A program made the position numbers and the translations under genes. A DNA stretch of 64,000 nt, from contig MNCI01034202.1 of the NCBI GenBank assembly GCA_015680685.1, positions 1 to 64,000 on the forward strand, written 5' to 3'. This DNA is from Gnetum montanum (Eukaryota > Streptophyta > Gnetopsida > Gnetales > Gnetaceae). The notes below the pieces were generated by a model. It searched no databases, was not told where the DNA came from, and was given only the letters and a program-made list of their open reading frames with translations. Shown piece by piece: positions 22,850 to 33,379 of the stretch; position 1 is the first letter of the stretch; the number at the start of each line of letters is the position of its first letter.

Positions 22850-25059
22850 GGAGGAGAAGGAGTCCTCCTAAAGTACTCTCAAACTTGCTAGTGACGTTGG
22901 GGAGTTGTGTGACCCATAGAGTCACTTGGAGAAACCGGATACTGCACATAATATCCATAAGGATCAGGTTGCCGGTAAGGGTATTTTTGTTTCAGTGGTG
23001 GCATCCCCCATGACTATGGGTATTTCCACTACTGATGTTGTCTGATGGGTTGTGGTGGAGTTCCACTTGGATAGTATGTTAATGGTTGGTGGAACTACCT
23101 TGGGTTACCTTGAGGATAAGGTAATCTTTGGGGTGTCTGCCATTTGTTGAGTCTTGGGTTAAGTGCATACACCCCAGACTTTTGTAAATGTGAGATGATT
23201 GGACAACATTCCTTAGGATGGTCATATTGACAGATCTCACATCCACCGTCATTGTCTATGTCCGAATCCACAACCTCATCGGAGATAGTTATTTTCCCCT
23301 TACCCTTGTCATGTGTAGGGCCTGAATCTCTCTGCTTTTTCTTATCTATGTCAGTACTTTGTTTCACCTTAGACTCTTCTACAATTTTTAGGATAGTTTC
23401 AAGTCTAGATTCTAAGCAATCCCACAATTGGTCCACCTTAGTTGATACTTCTATTGTTAGCTTTTGAATTGGCAAGGTTTTTCTATTCACCAACTCTTCG
23501 AGTGGTGACTCATCCTCCTCATCACAAAATTTCACTCCCTTCTTCCAAAGGGAAGGATCACGATTGTATTCTTCCGCACTTTCTCTTTTTCATAGTTCAC
23601 CTTCTTCTTTGGCTACTTGTTCCAACAAGCGATGAATTTCATGGGCTCTAAGTTTTGATCGTCTCCCTTTGGCATAAGTCCCAAGGGTTCTCCTAGTTTC
23701 ATACCTTAGCCCATCTATGATGTGGCAAAGTTGGTCCCGTTGTGCATAACCATGGCCCAGGCAATGATGTAACAATGCATAGTAGTGGCCCATGGTAGCA
23801 TCCAAGGGTTCATGAGTACCTTGCTTCCATCCTTAGATTTTCTTATGAAAGTTAGACACTCTAGAGTACGTTTGATACTTATCATTGAAGAGTTCTAACA
23901 TCGTACTCCATCTCCTGATGGTTTTTGGTTACAAGGACCGATACCAACTCTCTACTTCCTTAAGGAGTGTCTTGGGAAACAACTTAAGTTTTTGCCACTT
24001 GGTCTCTATGTTTTGCAAGGAACAAGCATTGTGGAATGCCTATAAATGATGTTGCGGATCTGCGTTATATCCCCCTTTGAAGCGTGGGATATTTTTCATG
24101 TCTAAGCGCTTGATCCGACTATCTTTTAAATGCCTTGTTGGTATTCCCACTACCTCTATTATATTAAGCATAATTCAGGTGGCAAGTATGGGTTCATCAT
24201 GATCATCTCTTTCATGATGTCTATGATGTCTGTGTTGTTCCCTTCTTTCCCTTCGTTCATGCCCTTGTCCTCTCTCTCGACTTTCTCATCGAGGTCTCTC
24301 ATTTTTCCTACCTCTATCCTCACCATTGTGCTCGTGATGGCTACATCCAAATGTGGAAGGAGAGGGTGAATGATGTGATGAAGGGAAAGAAGAAGGAGAA
24401 CCATCGCTATGATGATGTTTCCTACCTTCTCTTTGGCTACTACGGCCCCGATCGTGATGACAATCAAAGTGCCCATCCTTGTTATGTATTGTTGTTCCCT
24501 CAATGAACAGTTGGTGTTCACGGGGCTCAGAACCAAGGTTGTGTATTGTGGATTGTAGGTTCTGATATCCCACCACCTCACTTTCATTAGGAGGGGGAAC
24601 ATCTTTCGATAGAGAACCTGTTATGAGTGGTTTACCATCTCTGATTTCACTTAGGAAGTGCGGGACCTCTTTGTCCTTCAACAGTGTATGTTGGCTCTCC
24701 TGCCTTGAGTCCCTAATACGTTGTAAAGCTATGATATGGTAATCCCTCATGTCAAAATTTTTCACAACGTATTCAGCATAGAGTTGAGTCATGCTGATCT
24801 GTGCCAAAGCATGGAGGAGCATGTTGGGGATTGCACGATCCGGAGGTAACACAATGTTACCTTGCAAGTCTCTCCAACACATTTGTTCATCTTGATGAAA
24901 GATAAAAGTAAAATTTGGAATATACTCATCAGGATGAGTATATTCCACCCTATATTATTGAGGAACTGGCAGATTTTGGTTATGTGTTTTTGATTGCTGA
25001 CTGTTCTTTGTATTGTCCCTAGGTGGTGAGTTGCTCTTATGAGAAGAAGAAGAAGACAT
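22850..25059 (-). pseudogene. Gag of Athila-like element A3
   Basis: It starts at ATG 25059 (MSSSSSHKSN). The N-terminal domain (24948-24286, open for 220 codons) has HPDEYIPNFTFIFHQDEQ, CWRDLQGNIVLPPDRAIPNM and QLYAEYVV. An Arg/His/Ser-rich linker follows, then the capsid region at about 24130-23590 (RFKGGYNADP, STMLELFNDKYQTY, YALLHHCLGHGYAQRDQLCH). The nucleocapsid segment at 23535-23095 contains CEICQYDHPKECCP, a CX2CX3HX3C knuckle. Only a few stops (near 24160, 23870 and 23580) break it, so this is the best gag of its family in the window. Its role was capsid formation; it could have been packaged by a helper. Confidence 0.8.
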
Positions 25060-25187
25060 GGTGTCTTATCATTGTGCTATTTAACTGTTATATAATTTTT
25101 TTTGTTTAATGAATTAACCCTAAGGTTTGTTTAAGCTCCCACAATGTGAATGATCTCTTATGTTCTACTTAGTGCACAAACACTTAG

Positions 25188-25205
25188 TCCCTGGCAACGG
25201 CGCCA
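25188..25205 (-). other. tRNA-Asp primer-binding site of A3
   Basis: The plus strand matches the tRNA-Asp 3' end at 17 of 18 bases (C-to-T at 25192). It is one base from the LTR end at 25207, as in A1 and B. Confidence 0.9.
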
Positions 25206-25206
25206 A

Positions 25207-26065
25207 TGATGAGTGGCGAGGTATCCCTACACTCAACCATACGAATACGAGCGTAACACATGCGATGTGGTCGAACTCTGCAGATTAAGTGCCTACATGC
25301 CTCATGGAACACTTAAGGTTAATTATTCATTATCTTCCCAAAATTACTTGTAGTTGTCATGGTGTAAGGGTAAGTAAGTCCAAGGTATATGATTTTTATG
25401 TCTTTTTCGGTTTTATCTCCTATGCTAGTGAGGTGAAGGGTTGAAGAGACTAATTACTAAATCTAACTAACAAACTAAGTCTAAATAAACCTAGCATCAG
25501 CATCCATTCCCACTTACCGTGCACACCCTGAACCAATGCAACCATGGTTACCAAATGCTAGTCGTTGCTAGGATCACCATGCGTAACGCATGTGCTCGAA
25601 GTGGTCGTATTGAGGCACTTAACTAGGAGAGAAGGGTTGAGAAAGATTTAATTCCTAATAAAGCATGTAAATGAAAAATAGTAAATAAAATTTAATAAAT
25701 CATAATTAGCCTATTCCATGCACTGCAAGGTTTATCCAAGAAGCTCGTTTTTATTACCGTACACAAACTTGTGTTCAGGTACAATGTTTGCTTGAATGAA
25801 GATCCATTCACTTTAGGACTCCTACTACGGGCACATGGAAAATATTCTATCTCTGGAGTGATCAATTTGCCAGAGTTTCACTATGGTCTAAGCTAGGATG
25901 GGAAACAAGGGAGAGCCGCCTCTTATTTATAGATATGACGGTGCATTGTGATATCGCGGGGGATGACACGATATCGTGTACGCGATATTGCGAGGGATGC
26001 GATATCGTGACAGTTGTGATATCGCATACGTGATATCGTGGCCCATGCGATATCACGTCCCATTA
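25207..26065 (-). repeat. 5' LTR of A3
   Basis: The LTR is 859 bp, from TGATGAG to CCCATTA (the last bases decayed from CTCATCA). On the minus strand, U3 carries about eight GCGATATCGC-like palindromes (25940-26060), followed by a TATA box (reverse of 25924-25931) and an AATAAAG-like region near 25750. The right flank aatat is the target duplication. Confidence 0.9.
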
Positions 26066-26070
26066 AATAT

Positions 26071-27446
26071 GTCCTTGCATGGTGTGGTTTCTATTTTTTA
26101 AAAATAAAAACAATAGAAATTCAAAGCACACCCCTTGGACAAATAATAGGGCTACAAGCATTGATTATGAGACTCAAATAGCATGCACCTATGACTGAAG
26201 GTCCCCTCTAACTAAGGCCCCCTCTCTCTCACTTCCTACTTCTCTTTTCTTCTCTTTGTGGAATGGTAGTTGTTTTGTGGAAGCATTCTTGTGTCTTGAG
26301 TGGATGGATTGGCCTTAGAGTGGTGATGTAAAGTCATTGAAAGTAGTTGGTTTTGGTTTGGATTGAGGATGGAACTTCCTAAGTTATTTTAACCATAAAT
26401 TCCATAAGGGACTTCTTATGAAATCAATTTGGAACTCCATTCCACCTTCTCTATCATCCATCCATGCTACCATAACTCACCTTACTATTGGGTTCTATGT
26501 TATGCTCTATGTCTTGGTCTAATGTGTTGGGATTCTTATGTAGATTCTTTCAGGTTGGTCTTTAACTTGTCATGATCATTAAATCGACTTTGGAGCACAT
26601 GGATTCATTAGTTGAGGTTATGCAAGGGCAAAAAAGGAATGAACCTACTATGGGAAGGATCCACTTGCATAGGTCTTGGCTTTGTTAGTTAAGGTTCGTT
26701 ACCTTTGACATCACTACAATCTTATCTTTTGCATTTTCCATTGAGTAAATTGCTCAGTGCTCCTTAATCTTTCATTTCATTCATCCACTAAATCAAATTT
26801 ACTACTTTTTCTTCTTTTTCCAAAATTTATGAGCTTCAACACCCTATTATGTTTTCATACTATTCTTGGTCATTTAAGCTTTCATTTGACCCTAGTTTCA
26901 TCTAAAAATTCCTTGTATTTTAAAAGTTTGATCATGTTAATGGTGATCATTGATTGTGTCAACGAGGCCTTGTTGGCACTATGTGTACATGCTATATATA
27001 CCGCCTAGCACTTAGGAATTTTTTGTAAATTGCTCATAACACACAAGGATTTTTTGTAATTTTTTAGAGCCTCAAACCTCCTAGAGTTCATAACTTCCCA
27101 ACTGTTTGTCCAAATCATTTCATTTTTTGACCTTGCACTTATCGGAACTAAGATCTTTATTGTGGGGGCCACAAACCTTAAGGTTTTTGATGAAAATTTT
27201 TTCTAACTCCCCAAAAGGTTAGTAACCATAATAACATAGAAACATTAACATTTTCAAAGATTAACCCTTCCAATAACCTTTGGAATGGTTTATTAATGAT
27301 AATACATAAATAAAATGATAATTGGGTTAATTAAATCAACCATAATCACAGCTTAGCAATGTGTAACTATGCTTAAGATATAAGGTATTCTAATTGCTTT
27401 AAGGCTACAAAATGGTTGCTAATCCATGGTCTTATTATGATTACAG
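26071..27446 (+). other. 3' untranslated region of element B, second part
   Basis: The region continues element B after A3. It repeats the motif seen before A3 (gcatggtgtggtttct ... tcaaagcacaccccttgg), so either B had a local ~110-bp duplication here or the site was already repeated. It matches the untranslated region of A3 read on the other strand (ggctacaagcattg; ctaactaaggcc). No coding region is supported. Just before 27447 the sequence gattacag resembles a splice acceptor. Confidence 0.55.
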
Positions 27447-30310
27447 ATGGAACCTAAACAAAAACATCTATAGGAAGGAGAACCCTCACAACCACGGGCG
27501 AAACGACCCAGAGTTGGAAGAGGCTAGCAAGAACAAGACCAAGAACTACCAGAGGCGACCCATGTAATGGGACCTCTTTGAGAGGAGCCCAAAGTGGAAT
27601 TCATCCAACAAATTCTAGAGGAAGAAGTACCAACTGAACAATCACAAAGAGGAGAAGTGCTTGGACCCATGCCAAAGCTTGAGGTCACTCAAGCTTGGCT
27701 AGACATCATTCGGTCTTGAGACATTCAAAGATTGATTCTTTAAGAGATCAACTTCGGGTCATTTTTGGAGAAAGCTCTAGAGGATGTTAAGACACAACTA
27801 CAGATCTCTCCCATGTGGCTAGTCATCACATCTAGTGGGGAATATTATATGGGAGAGACCTATCTCTTTTGAAATAGCCAAAGGCTAGGGTTGATTGTCA
27901 AGATTAAGGACATTCAAGTGTCCTACTTGGTAGAAGACATTGCACAGGCACTTGGGTTGCTTGACATAGGAACACAATTGGTTGAATTATCTACAAAATG
28001 TGATCCTGATGCCAAGAAGGAGTGGACCCAATGATGCTGTGACGTCAACCATAAGGAGTATGGTGCATTCACACTAGCGGAGTAGATTTATTTCAAGATT
28101 GTGGCTTATCACCTCAATCCAATGGTGAGGCCAAGCAACGTCACTAATTTCTCCACTTGAGCATGCGCACTCTAAGTAGGAAGCTCCTTGTTAACCTTTG
28201 ATAACTACTATACTTGGATATTGAAAAATGTTTCAAAGAAAATGAACATGGAAGGAAAAACCTACCCTTGTCATGCCTCGTTAGAAAACTTTGTAAAAGT
28301 GTAGGCATTGTTTGCTACTCTAACAACACCCTCAAGCATGCTCCCTTGGCCTCATGGTCAAAAATTTTGAAGGATAAAATGCCAATGACAACCCAAGAAG
28401 AGGAGCTACTACTATCATCACCCACTCAAGAAATAACACTGGAGGCTTGCGTAACCATTGAATGTCTACAAAAAATTTAAGAATAGTTCTTGAGAAAATA
28501 AGAGCAACAAGTAAAAATGAGTGGGGTAGATCCATTTGTGCACTAGCCAACGATGTATCATGTTAATGAGGTGGCCCAAATAGTTAGCTAGATAGAGAGG
28601 GGTGGTCCCATTTTCTTTGCCCAAAGAATGCATCTACCTTTGAGGTTGGATACTAATGCTCGAGAGGTGATGATGTCACTAGCAACACATCATTTATTCC
28701 TAGAAATCTTTGAGAATGCCACCACTTTCTTGGTGAGGTTGGAGGAAGGAGAAGAGGCAACTGTCTTGGTGATGTAGCACCAAGGGTAGGAGACAATGAC
28801 AAAAGTGGTTGTTGACCATGTCGTAGAGGCATTGAATGCACCTGTAGCATCTATACCAAACATATCTACACTCAAGATGTGTAGAAATCCATAGGCACAA
28901 TCAGTGAAAAGTTGAACACAACCTAGCATGAACAGTTGCTGGAACAACTAGTAGGAATCAGGCAACTGACTCCGAACATCTTTGATCTTTTACAGAACAT
29001 CACCACAACCTAGTTGAGCTACTGAATGTGAGGGGTAGATGTATTATTTTGAAGAAGTAACTAGAAATGGCCTGAGAGCAAAATCAACGCTTGCCTATAG
29101 AGGTTGTTGAATTTTGTGCCCAACTTGTAGAATAAGCAATCCTTAGCCCAGCAGTGACAAGAGATGAAGCTATCAAATAGCTTCAAGAATGATTTTTGAA
29201 GGTTGAGGAGGAGGTAGTAATGGTCATCTTTAAATGGTTTATAGCTAAAGTTGAAACATACTCAATCAAAAAGGACTTGAATCAGATGTGCCAAGAAAAT
29301 GAAGCATTAACTGCACAAAATCATTGCCTGCAAAATGTTGATACTCAAAAAAATCAAATGTAAGAATTTATTCATCAACAATAGGAGCAACTTGCTAAGG
29401 TAAACACTAAACTAAAAATATTAACCATGGAAAACCACAATCTATCAATGGAGGAGGTACACACCTTGCATCAAAAGCCTACCATCGAGATCCCCACTTG
29501 GAAGAACAAAGTAATCAAATTTGAGAAAGTGAAAATCACTACAGGGACTAGGGTAATTTGTAAAAGGAAGTGAATGAAAAAAAAATCCAAATGTTAAAGG
29601 AAAAAATGAATGAAGCCCTCTAACAACTCTAGAAAGGAAGAAAGATGTGGTAGCCCATCCTTGATGGGATTGACACCTACAACAAAGCGAAGATCCACTT
29701 GAAGGAGTTGCAAATTGAGGAGATGATAGAGTACATAGAGTTGGCCAATCTCTGTTACACAAACCTAGCAATGTTGACTACTAGATGGCTGTAGTCGAAG
29801 TTAGAATAATAAGTGGCTAGCTCATATCTGTTATATGAGGCTGAGTTCAAGCATCATAATGAAACCAATTAGAAGCTTGAGATTACAAATGTTGAACTCG
29901 AAGTTCTCAAAGGATGATTCAGAGATCAATGATCTATCACTCAAAACCTAGCTAGATAGATGAATGACTACTAGGAGCTGAAGAACATAGTCAGGGTATT
30001 CGACATTGAACACAAATAGTTCATTTCCTAGTTCATCAATGCAAAGGAGCTATTTCTAGCAATCCCGTGTCCTTAGGATGTGCCCATTTCAACCCACATT
30101 GGCAAAAAGCATAGACAATGCATGATCCTAGGAGTAAGGAGGAGAAAATCAAAGTACTATTGGATGCATTCTACCTCTTGCCTAAAGTTGTAGTAATAGC
30201 AAGACAACCATAGCCACCTCAACCATCGCTAGTGCCTAAAGCCAGTGAAGGTCCCTTGGAACCTTAGGAAGCACCATTGCTTGGGACCATTTAATCTTCT
30301 CCAACAAGAT
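27447..30310 (+). pseudogene. Accessory ORF of element B (plant-retrotransposon accessory domain plus coiled coil)
   Basis: A long decayed frame starts MEPKQKH. The first part (27670-28330) has TQAWLDIIRS, LQISPMWLVI, GLIVKIKDIQVSYLVEDIAQ and YFKIVAYHLNPMVRPSNVTN, then a frameshift to RKNLPLSCLVRKLCKSVGI. This layout resembles the 'putative plant transposon protein' domain (PF20167-like) of accessory ORFs in plant gypsy elements. The second part (29190-29780) is rich in Glu, Lys, Gln and Leu with heptad spacing and is probably coiled-coil. It lies between integrase and the 3' LTR, in sense, where Athila elements may carry an extra spliced ORF. Domain naming is tentative; the function is unknown. 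A related frame exists at 54562-55608. Confidence 0.55.
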
Positions 30311-30533
30311 TCATACCATCAAGGAATGTGTTATCCAATTTTAAAGAGTTAAATCATGGTGTTCAATTTTGTGTCTTGAACACCTTCATTTTTTGTAATG
30401 TGTTGATCCGTACACTCCATTTTTTGTCAAGCCAATTAGTTTATTTTGTGTGAAGAAAAGTTAGTCAATAATCCCATGCCTTCCCAATTTTGTAATAGAA
30501 CTCAAGGATGAGTTTCCATTCAGTCATGGGGTT

Positions 30534-31448
30534 TGATGAGTCACATAAAGTTGGCTATGTCGATGAGGCCTCGTCAACTGGGCTTTGTCGACAAGGCCTA
30601 GTTGATGCATCTTACAATGCATCGATGAGGCCCTATTAACATTGTTTCATGTGTCAGCTATGAATATGTGCTTGCAGCCACATTTATGGCATAAGTAGAT
30701 TGTAGTTGTAGTAGAGCTCTTGCATTTTTTTCATTCAAAATTTAGAAATTTTCCCCCAAGTGCTTGTACTAGAAGCCATTGAGTATATGGATCTTTATTT
30801 GAGCATTGTTGTACCTAAGCACAACAGTGTGTGTGACAATAAAGATGAGCTTTTTGATAAACCTTGCAGCACTTTGGATAAATTAGCTATTTTATTTATG
30901 CATTTACTATTTCCAATTATTTATTAAACACTTTCAATTAGTTATTAAATATTTCCTAGTTATTACGTTAATAAGGTAATTAAGCGAGATAGATTACACA
31001 CATAAGTATGATGACTTTGATCATAACACATATTCACTTGGTAATCCTAGTAGTGTTATCATTTGGTACACCCAATAGCATAGTGCTTGGTCACTCAGTA
31101 ATGGATACATAGGTTTAGGATGTGTATGGAAAGTGGAAATGGATGCTTATGTTAGGATTAGTTAAATGCTAGTTAATTAATTAATTTAGATTATTTAATC
31201 AAATTCCTTTTATCTATATTTCAAGCACCAAACTATAAAACACAAAATGATAAAAATTGGATGCCTCAGTTACACTTAACTATACCAACAAATGTCACAA
31301 GTGTAATTGGGAAGACAAAAATTGACCTTAAGGCTAGATTCACTTCCTAAAGGACTAGTGCACTCAAAGTCCATGGAATTCGACTAGATCGTGCATGAAT
31401 GCTTTGTGATTCGTATGGTTGGATGTAGGGGTACTTCACTACTCATCA
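30534..31448 (+). repeat. 3' LTR of element B
   Basis: The LTR is 915 bp, TGATGAG to CTCATCA, collinear with 8072-9008 but with many substitutions, which implies an old insertion. The TATA box has changed to TATGAATA (30659-30666). The preceding cagtcatgggg (30521-30531) is the likely plus-strand primer. Confidence 0.9.
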
Positions 31449-31453
31449 CTTGG

Positions 31454-33110
31454 GCATAGAGACTCATGTAGTTTCCATTACTCTAAATGTGTAATGCCAA
31501 TCCCATTCCCATGTAATAGATTTGGTGAAAATTGGTGGAAAGTTACAATAGGATGAAATTGGAAAGAAACTAAATCATGGAGGTACCCTTCTCCAATGGA
31601 TTTCAAGCTTCGAAAAGCAACTTTCTATGCCCTTGGCACAAACCTGTACACCATGAACTCAATATCTTTTATATTCTTTTATAAATTTGATGGTCCATGT
31701 TGTGAAAATTTTGGTTTTCATTTCTATTTATACACTTATTTATGTAATTATAGTTTCATTTTCTATTTATTTTTTCAATAGGCCATTTTTAGTAGGGCAT
31801 TTCTTATTTATGTTTTCAGTAGGTTATTTTTAGTAGGCTAGTTTTGTTTATGCTACCATTTATATTTAGAATTTTGAAACCATTCCCATTTGACATCTTG
31901 TAAATCCTTGGATGATCAGTGGTTCCCAACTCTTGGCATTTTTTTTGGCATTCACACTTATTCTAAATTTTGGTCCTCTTAGCAATTTGGCACTTTGGCA
32001 TTCAAAACCATTTTGCAGCAATACCATTCCTCATTTTCATGGCCATTTTCATTACCCATAAAATAAAAGTTGGCACTATGCTAGGTGTAGACATCCCCAC
32101 ATAATTATCATTATTGCTAAAAGTGCAAATCCCATCCCATTTCCATCTCCATTGGTAGCCATCAAAGTCCATTGCAGCTATTACATCCTCACCTGGTAGT
32201 GTCATTTGGTGGTAGAAATTGGGACTACGTTGGGCACAGAGACTCCCATGTAGTTTTCATTACTCCAAACATGCAATGACAATCCCAATCCCACATAGCA
32301 AATTTGGTGAAAATTGACAAAAAGTTGCAGTAGGTTGAAACTAGAAAGAAACTAGATCATGTAGGTAGCCTTCTCTAATAGATTTCAAGCTTTGACGAGC
32401 AACTTCCTATGCCCTTGGCACAAACCTGCACACCATGAACTCAATCTCTTTTATATTCTTTTATAAATTTGGTGGTCCATGTTGTGTAAATTTTGGTTTT
32501 CATTTCTATTTATACACTTAGTAGGCCATTATCTATTTATGACTTTAGTAGGCTAGTTTTGTTTATGCTGCCATTTATGTTTAAAATTCCAAAATCATTT
32601 CCATTTGACATCCTGTAAATTCCTAGATGATCAAAAAGATCGTATAGGGTATCCTAGATCCCATTTTCATGGAGGCCCTTAGGATTCAAGGTTAAGACTA
32701 TTTTAGCACTCAGGTCTCCACCCAAATTTTTGGCACTAGAAGGAGGGCCTCCACCCAAATTTTTGGCCAAAAGACCCATTGTTGCTATTTTTCCATGTAC
32801 GGCAACACCCATTCTACTAAAGTCCAATTTTCTATTAAGTGCTAATAGTAGTTTGTAACTACATTGATAGTAGTTAGTTGACTATGCTGATAGTAGTTAG
32901 TAGACTCCATTGATAGTAGTTGGCAACTATGTTGACAATAGTTGAATGACTATGTTGATAGTAGTTGGCAACTACACTGATAGTAGCTAGTAGAATACAT
33001 TGGCAGTAGTTGACAACTACGTTGATAGTAGCTAGAAAAATACACTAGCAGCAATTAGCAAGTATGTTGATAATAGTTGATTAACTACATTGATAGTAGT
33101 AGGCTGACTA
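31454..33110 (+). repeat. 785-bp array, right part, and a 22-bp minisatellite
   Basis: The ~785-bp repeat resumes here after element B and ends near 32640. A leader-like segment follows (32640-32830: atagggtatcctagatccc, caaatttttggc twice). Bases 32850-33110 are about eleven imperfect copies of a ~22-bp unit of the form actatgttgatagtagttggca. The array probably forms the 5' part of Tat-like element C2, whose gag begins soon after. No gene is supported. Confidence 0.6.
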
Positions 33111-33379
33111 TTGTTAGAACAAATTCTATTCAATTCCATTCCATTGAACTTCATTCCTACTATGATGCCCATTTATGCTTGGTAGCCATTTCCTATTTTT
33201 TTTTCCATTTTAGCCTATACAATGCCAAAAAAGCACCACTTGGAACATGTCTTTCCAATAATCAATCAAACTACCTTTTAGACTCACTGATGGTGGGTCC
33301 ATCTAACAAGCCATGATAGTATATGATCCCAAGGACCCTAGTATCATGGAGTGTAGGTAATCTTTGAGGGTTAGGGGAA

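Larger units (their letters stand above)
15779..26065 (-). mobile_element. Athila-like retrotransposon A3, pol-deleted, nested in element B
   Basis: Read on the minus strand: 5' LTR 26065-25207, primer site 25205-25188, gag 25059 to about 22850, protease to 21937, untranslated region, 3' LTR 19753-15779 (split by a 3111-bp insertion). The flanking aatat at 15774-15778 and 26066-26070 is a perfect 5-bp target duplication. Both LTRs are 859 bp once the insertion is removed. RT, RNase H and integrase are entirely absent: soon after the protease the sequence jumps to the untranslated segment that follows integrase in element B. It could have moved only with enzymes supplied in trans. Confidence 0.9.
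8072..31448 (+). mobile_element. Full-length Athila-like LTR retrotransposon B (host of nested element A3)
   Basis: The order is: 5' LTR 8072-9008, primer site 9010-9027, gag, protease, RT, RNase H, integrase (to 14927), 3' untranslated region, inserted element A3 (15779-26065), rest of the untranslated region, accessory ORF (27447-30310), 3' LTR 30534-31448. Flanking bases are cctag (8067-8071) and cttgg (31449-31453), which I read as a 5-bp target duplication that has decayed by one transition on each side. The RNase H and integrase sequences and the tRNA-Asp primer site fit the Athila clade. All coding regions are inactive. Confidence 0.85.

Noticed and set aside
28653-28947. Three overlapping minus-strand frames
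   Set aside because: They are antisense shadows of the accessory ORF at 27447-30310.
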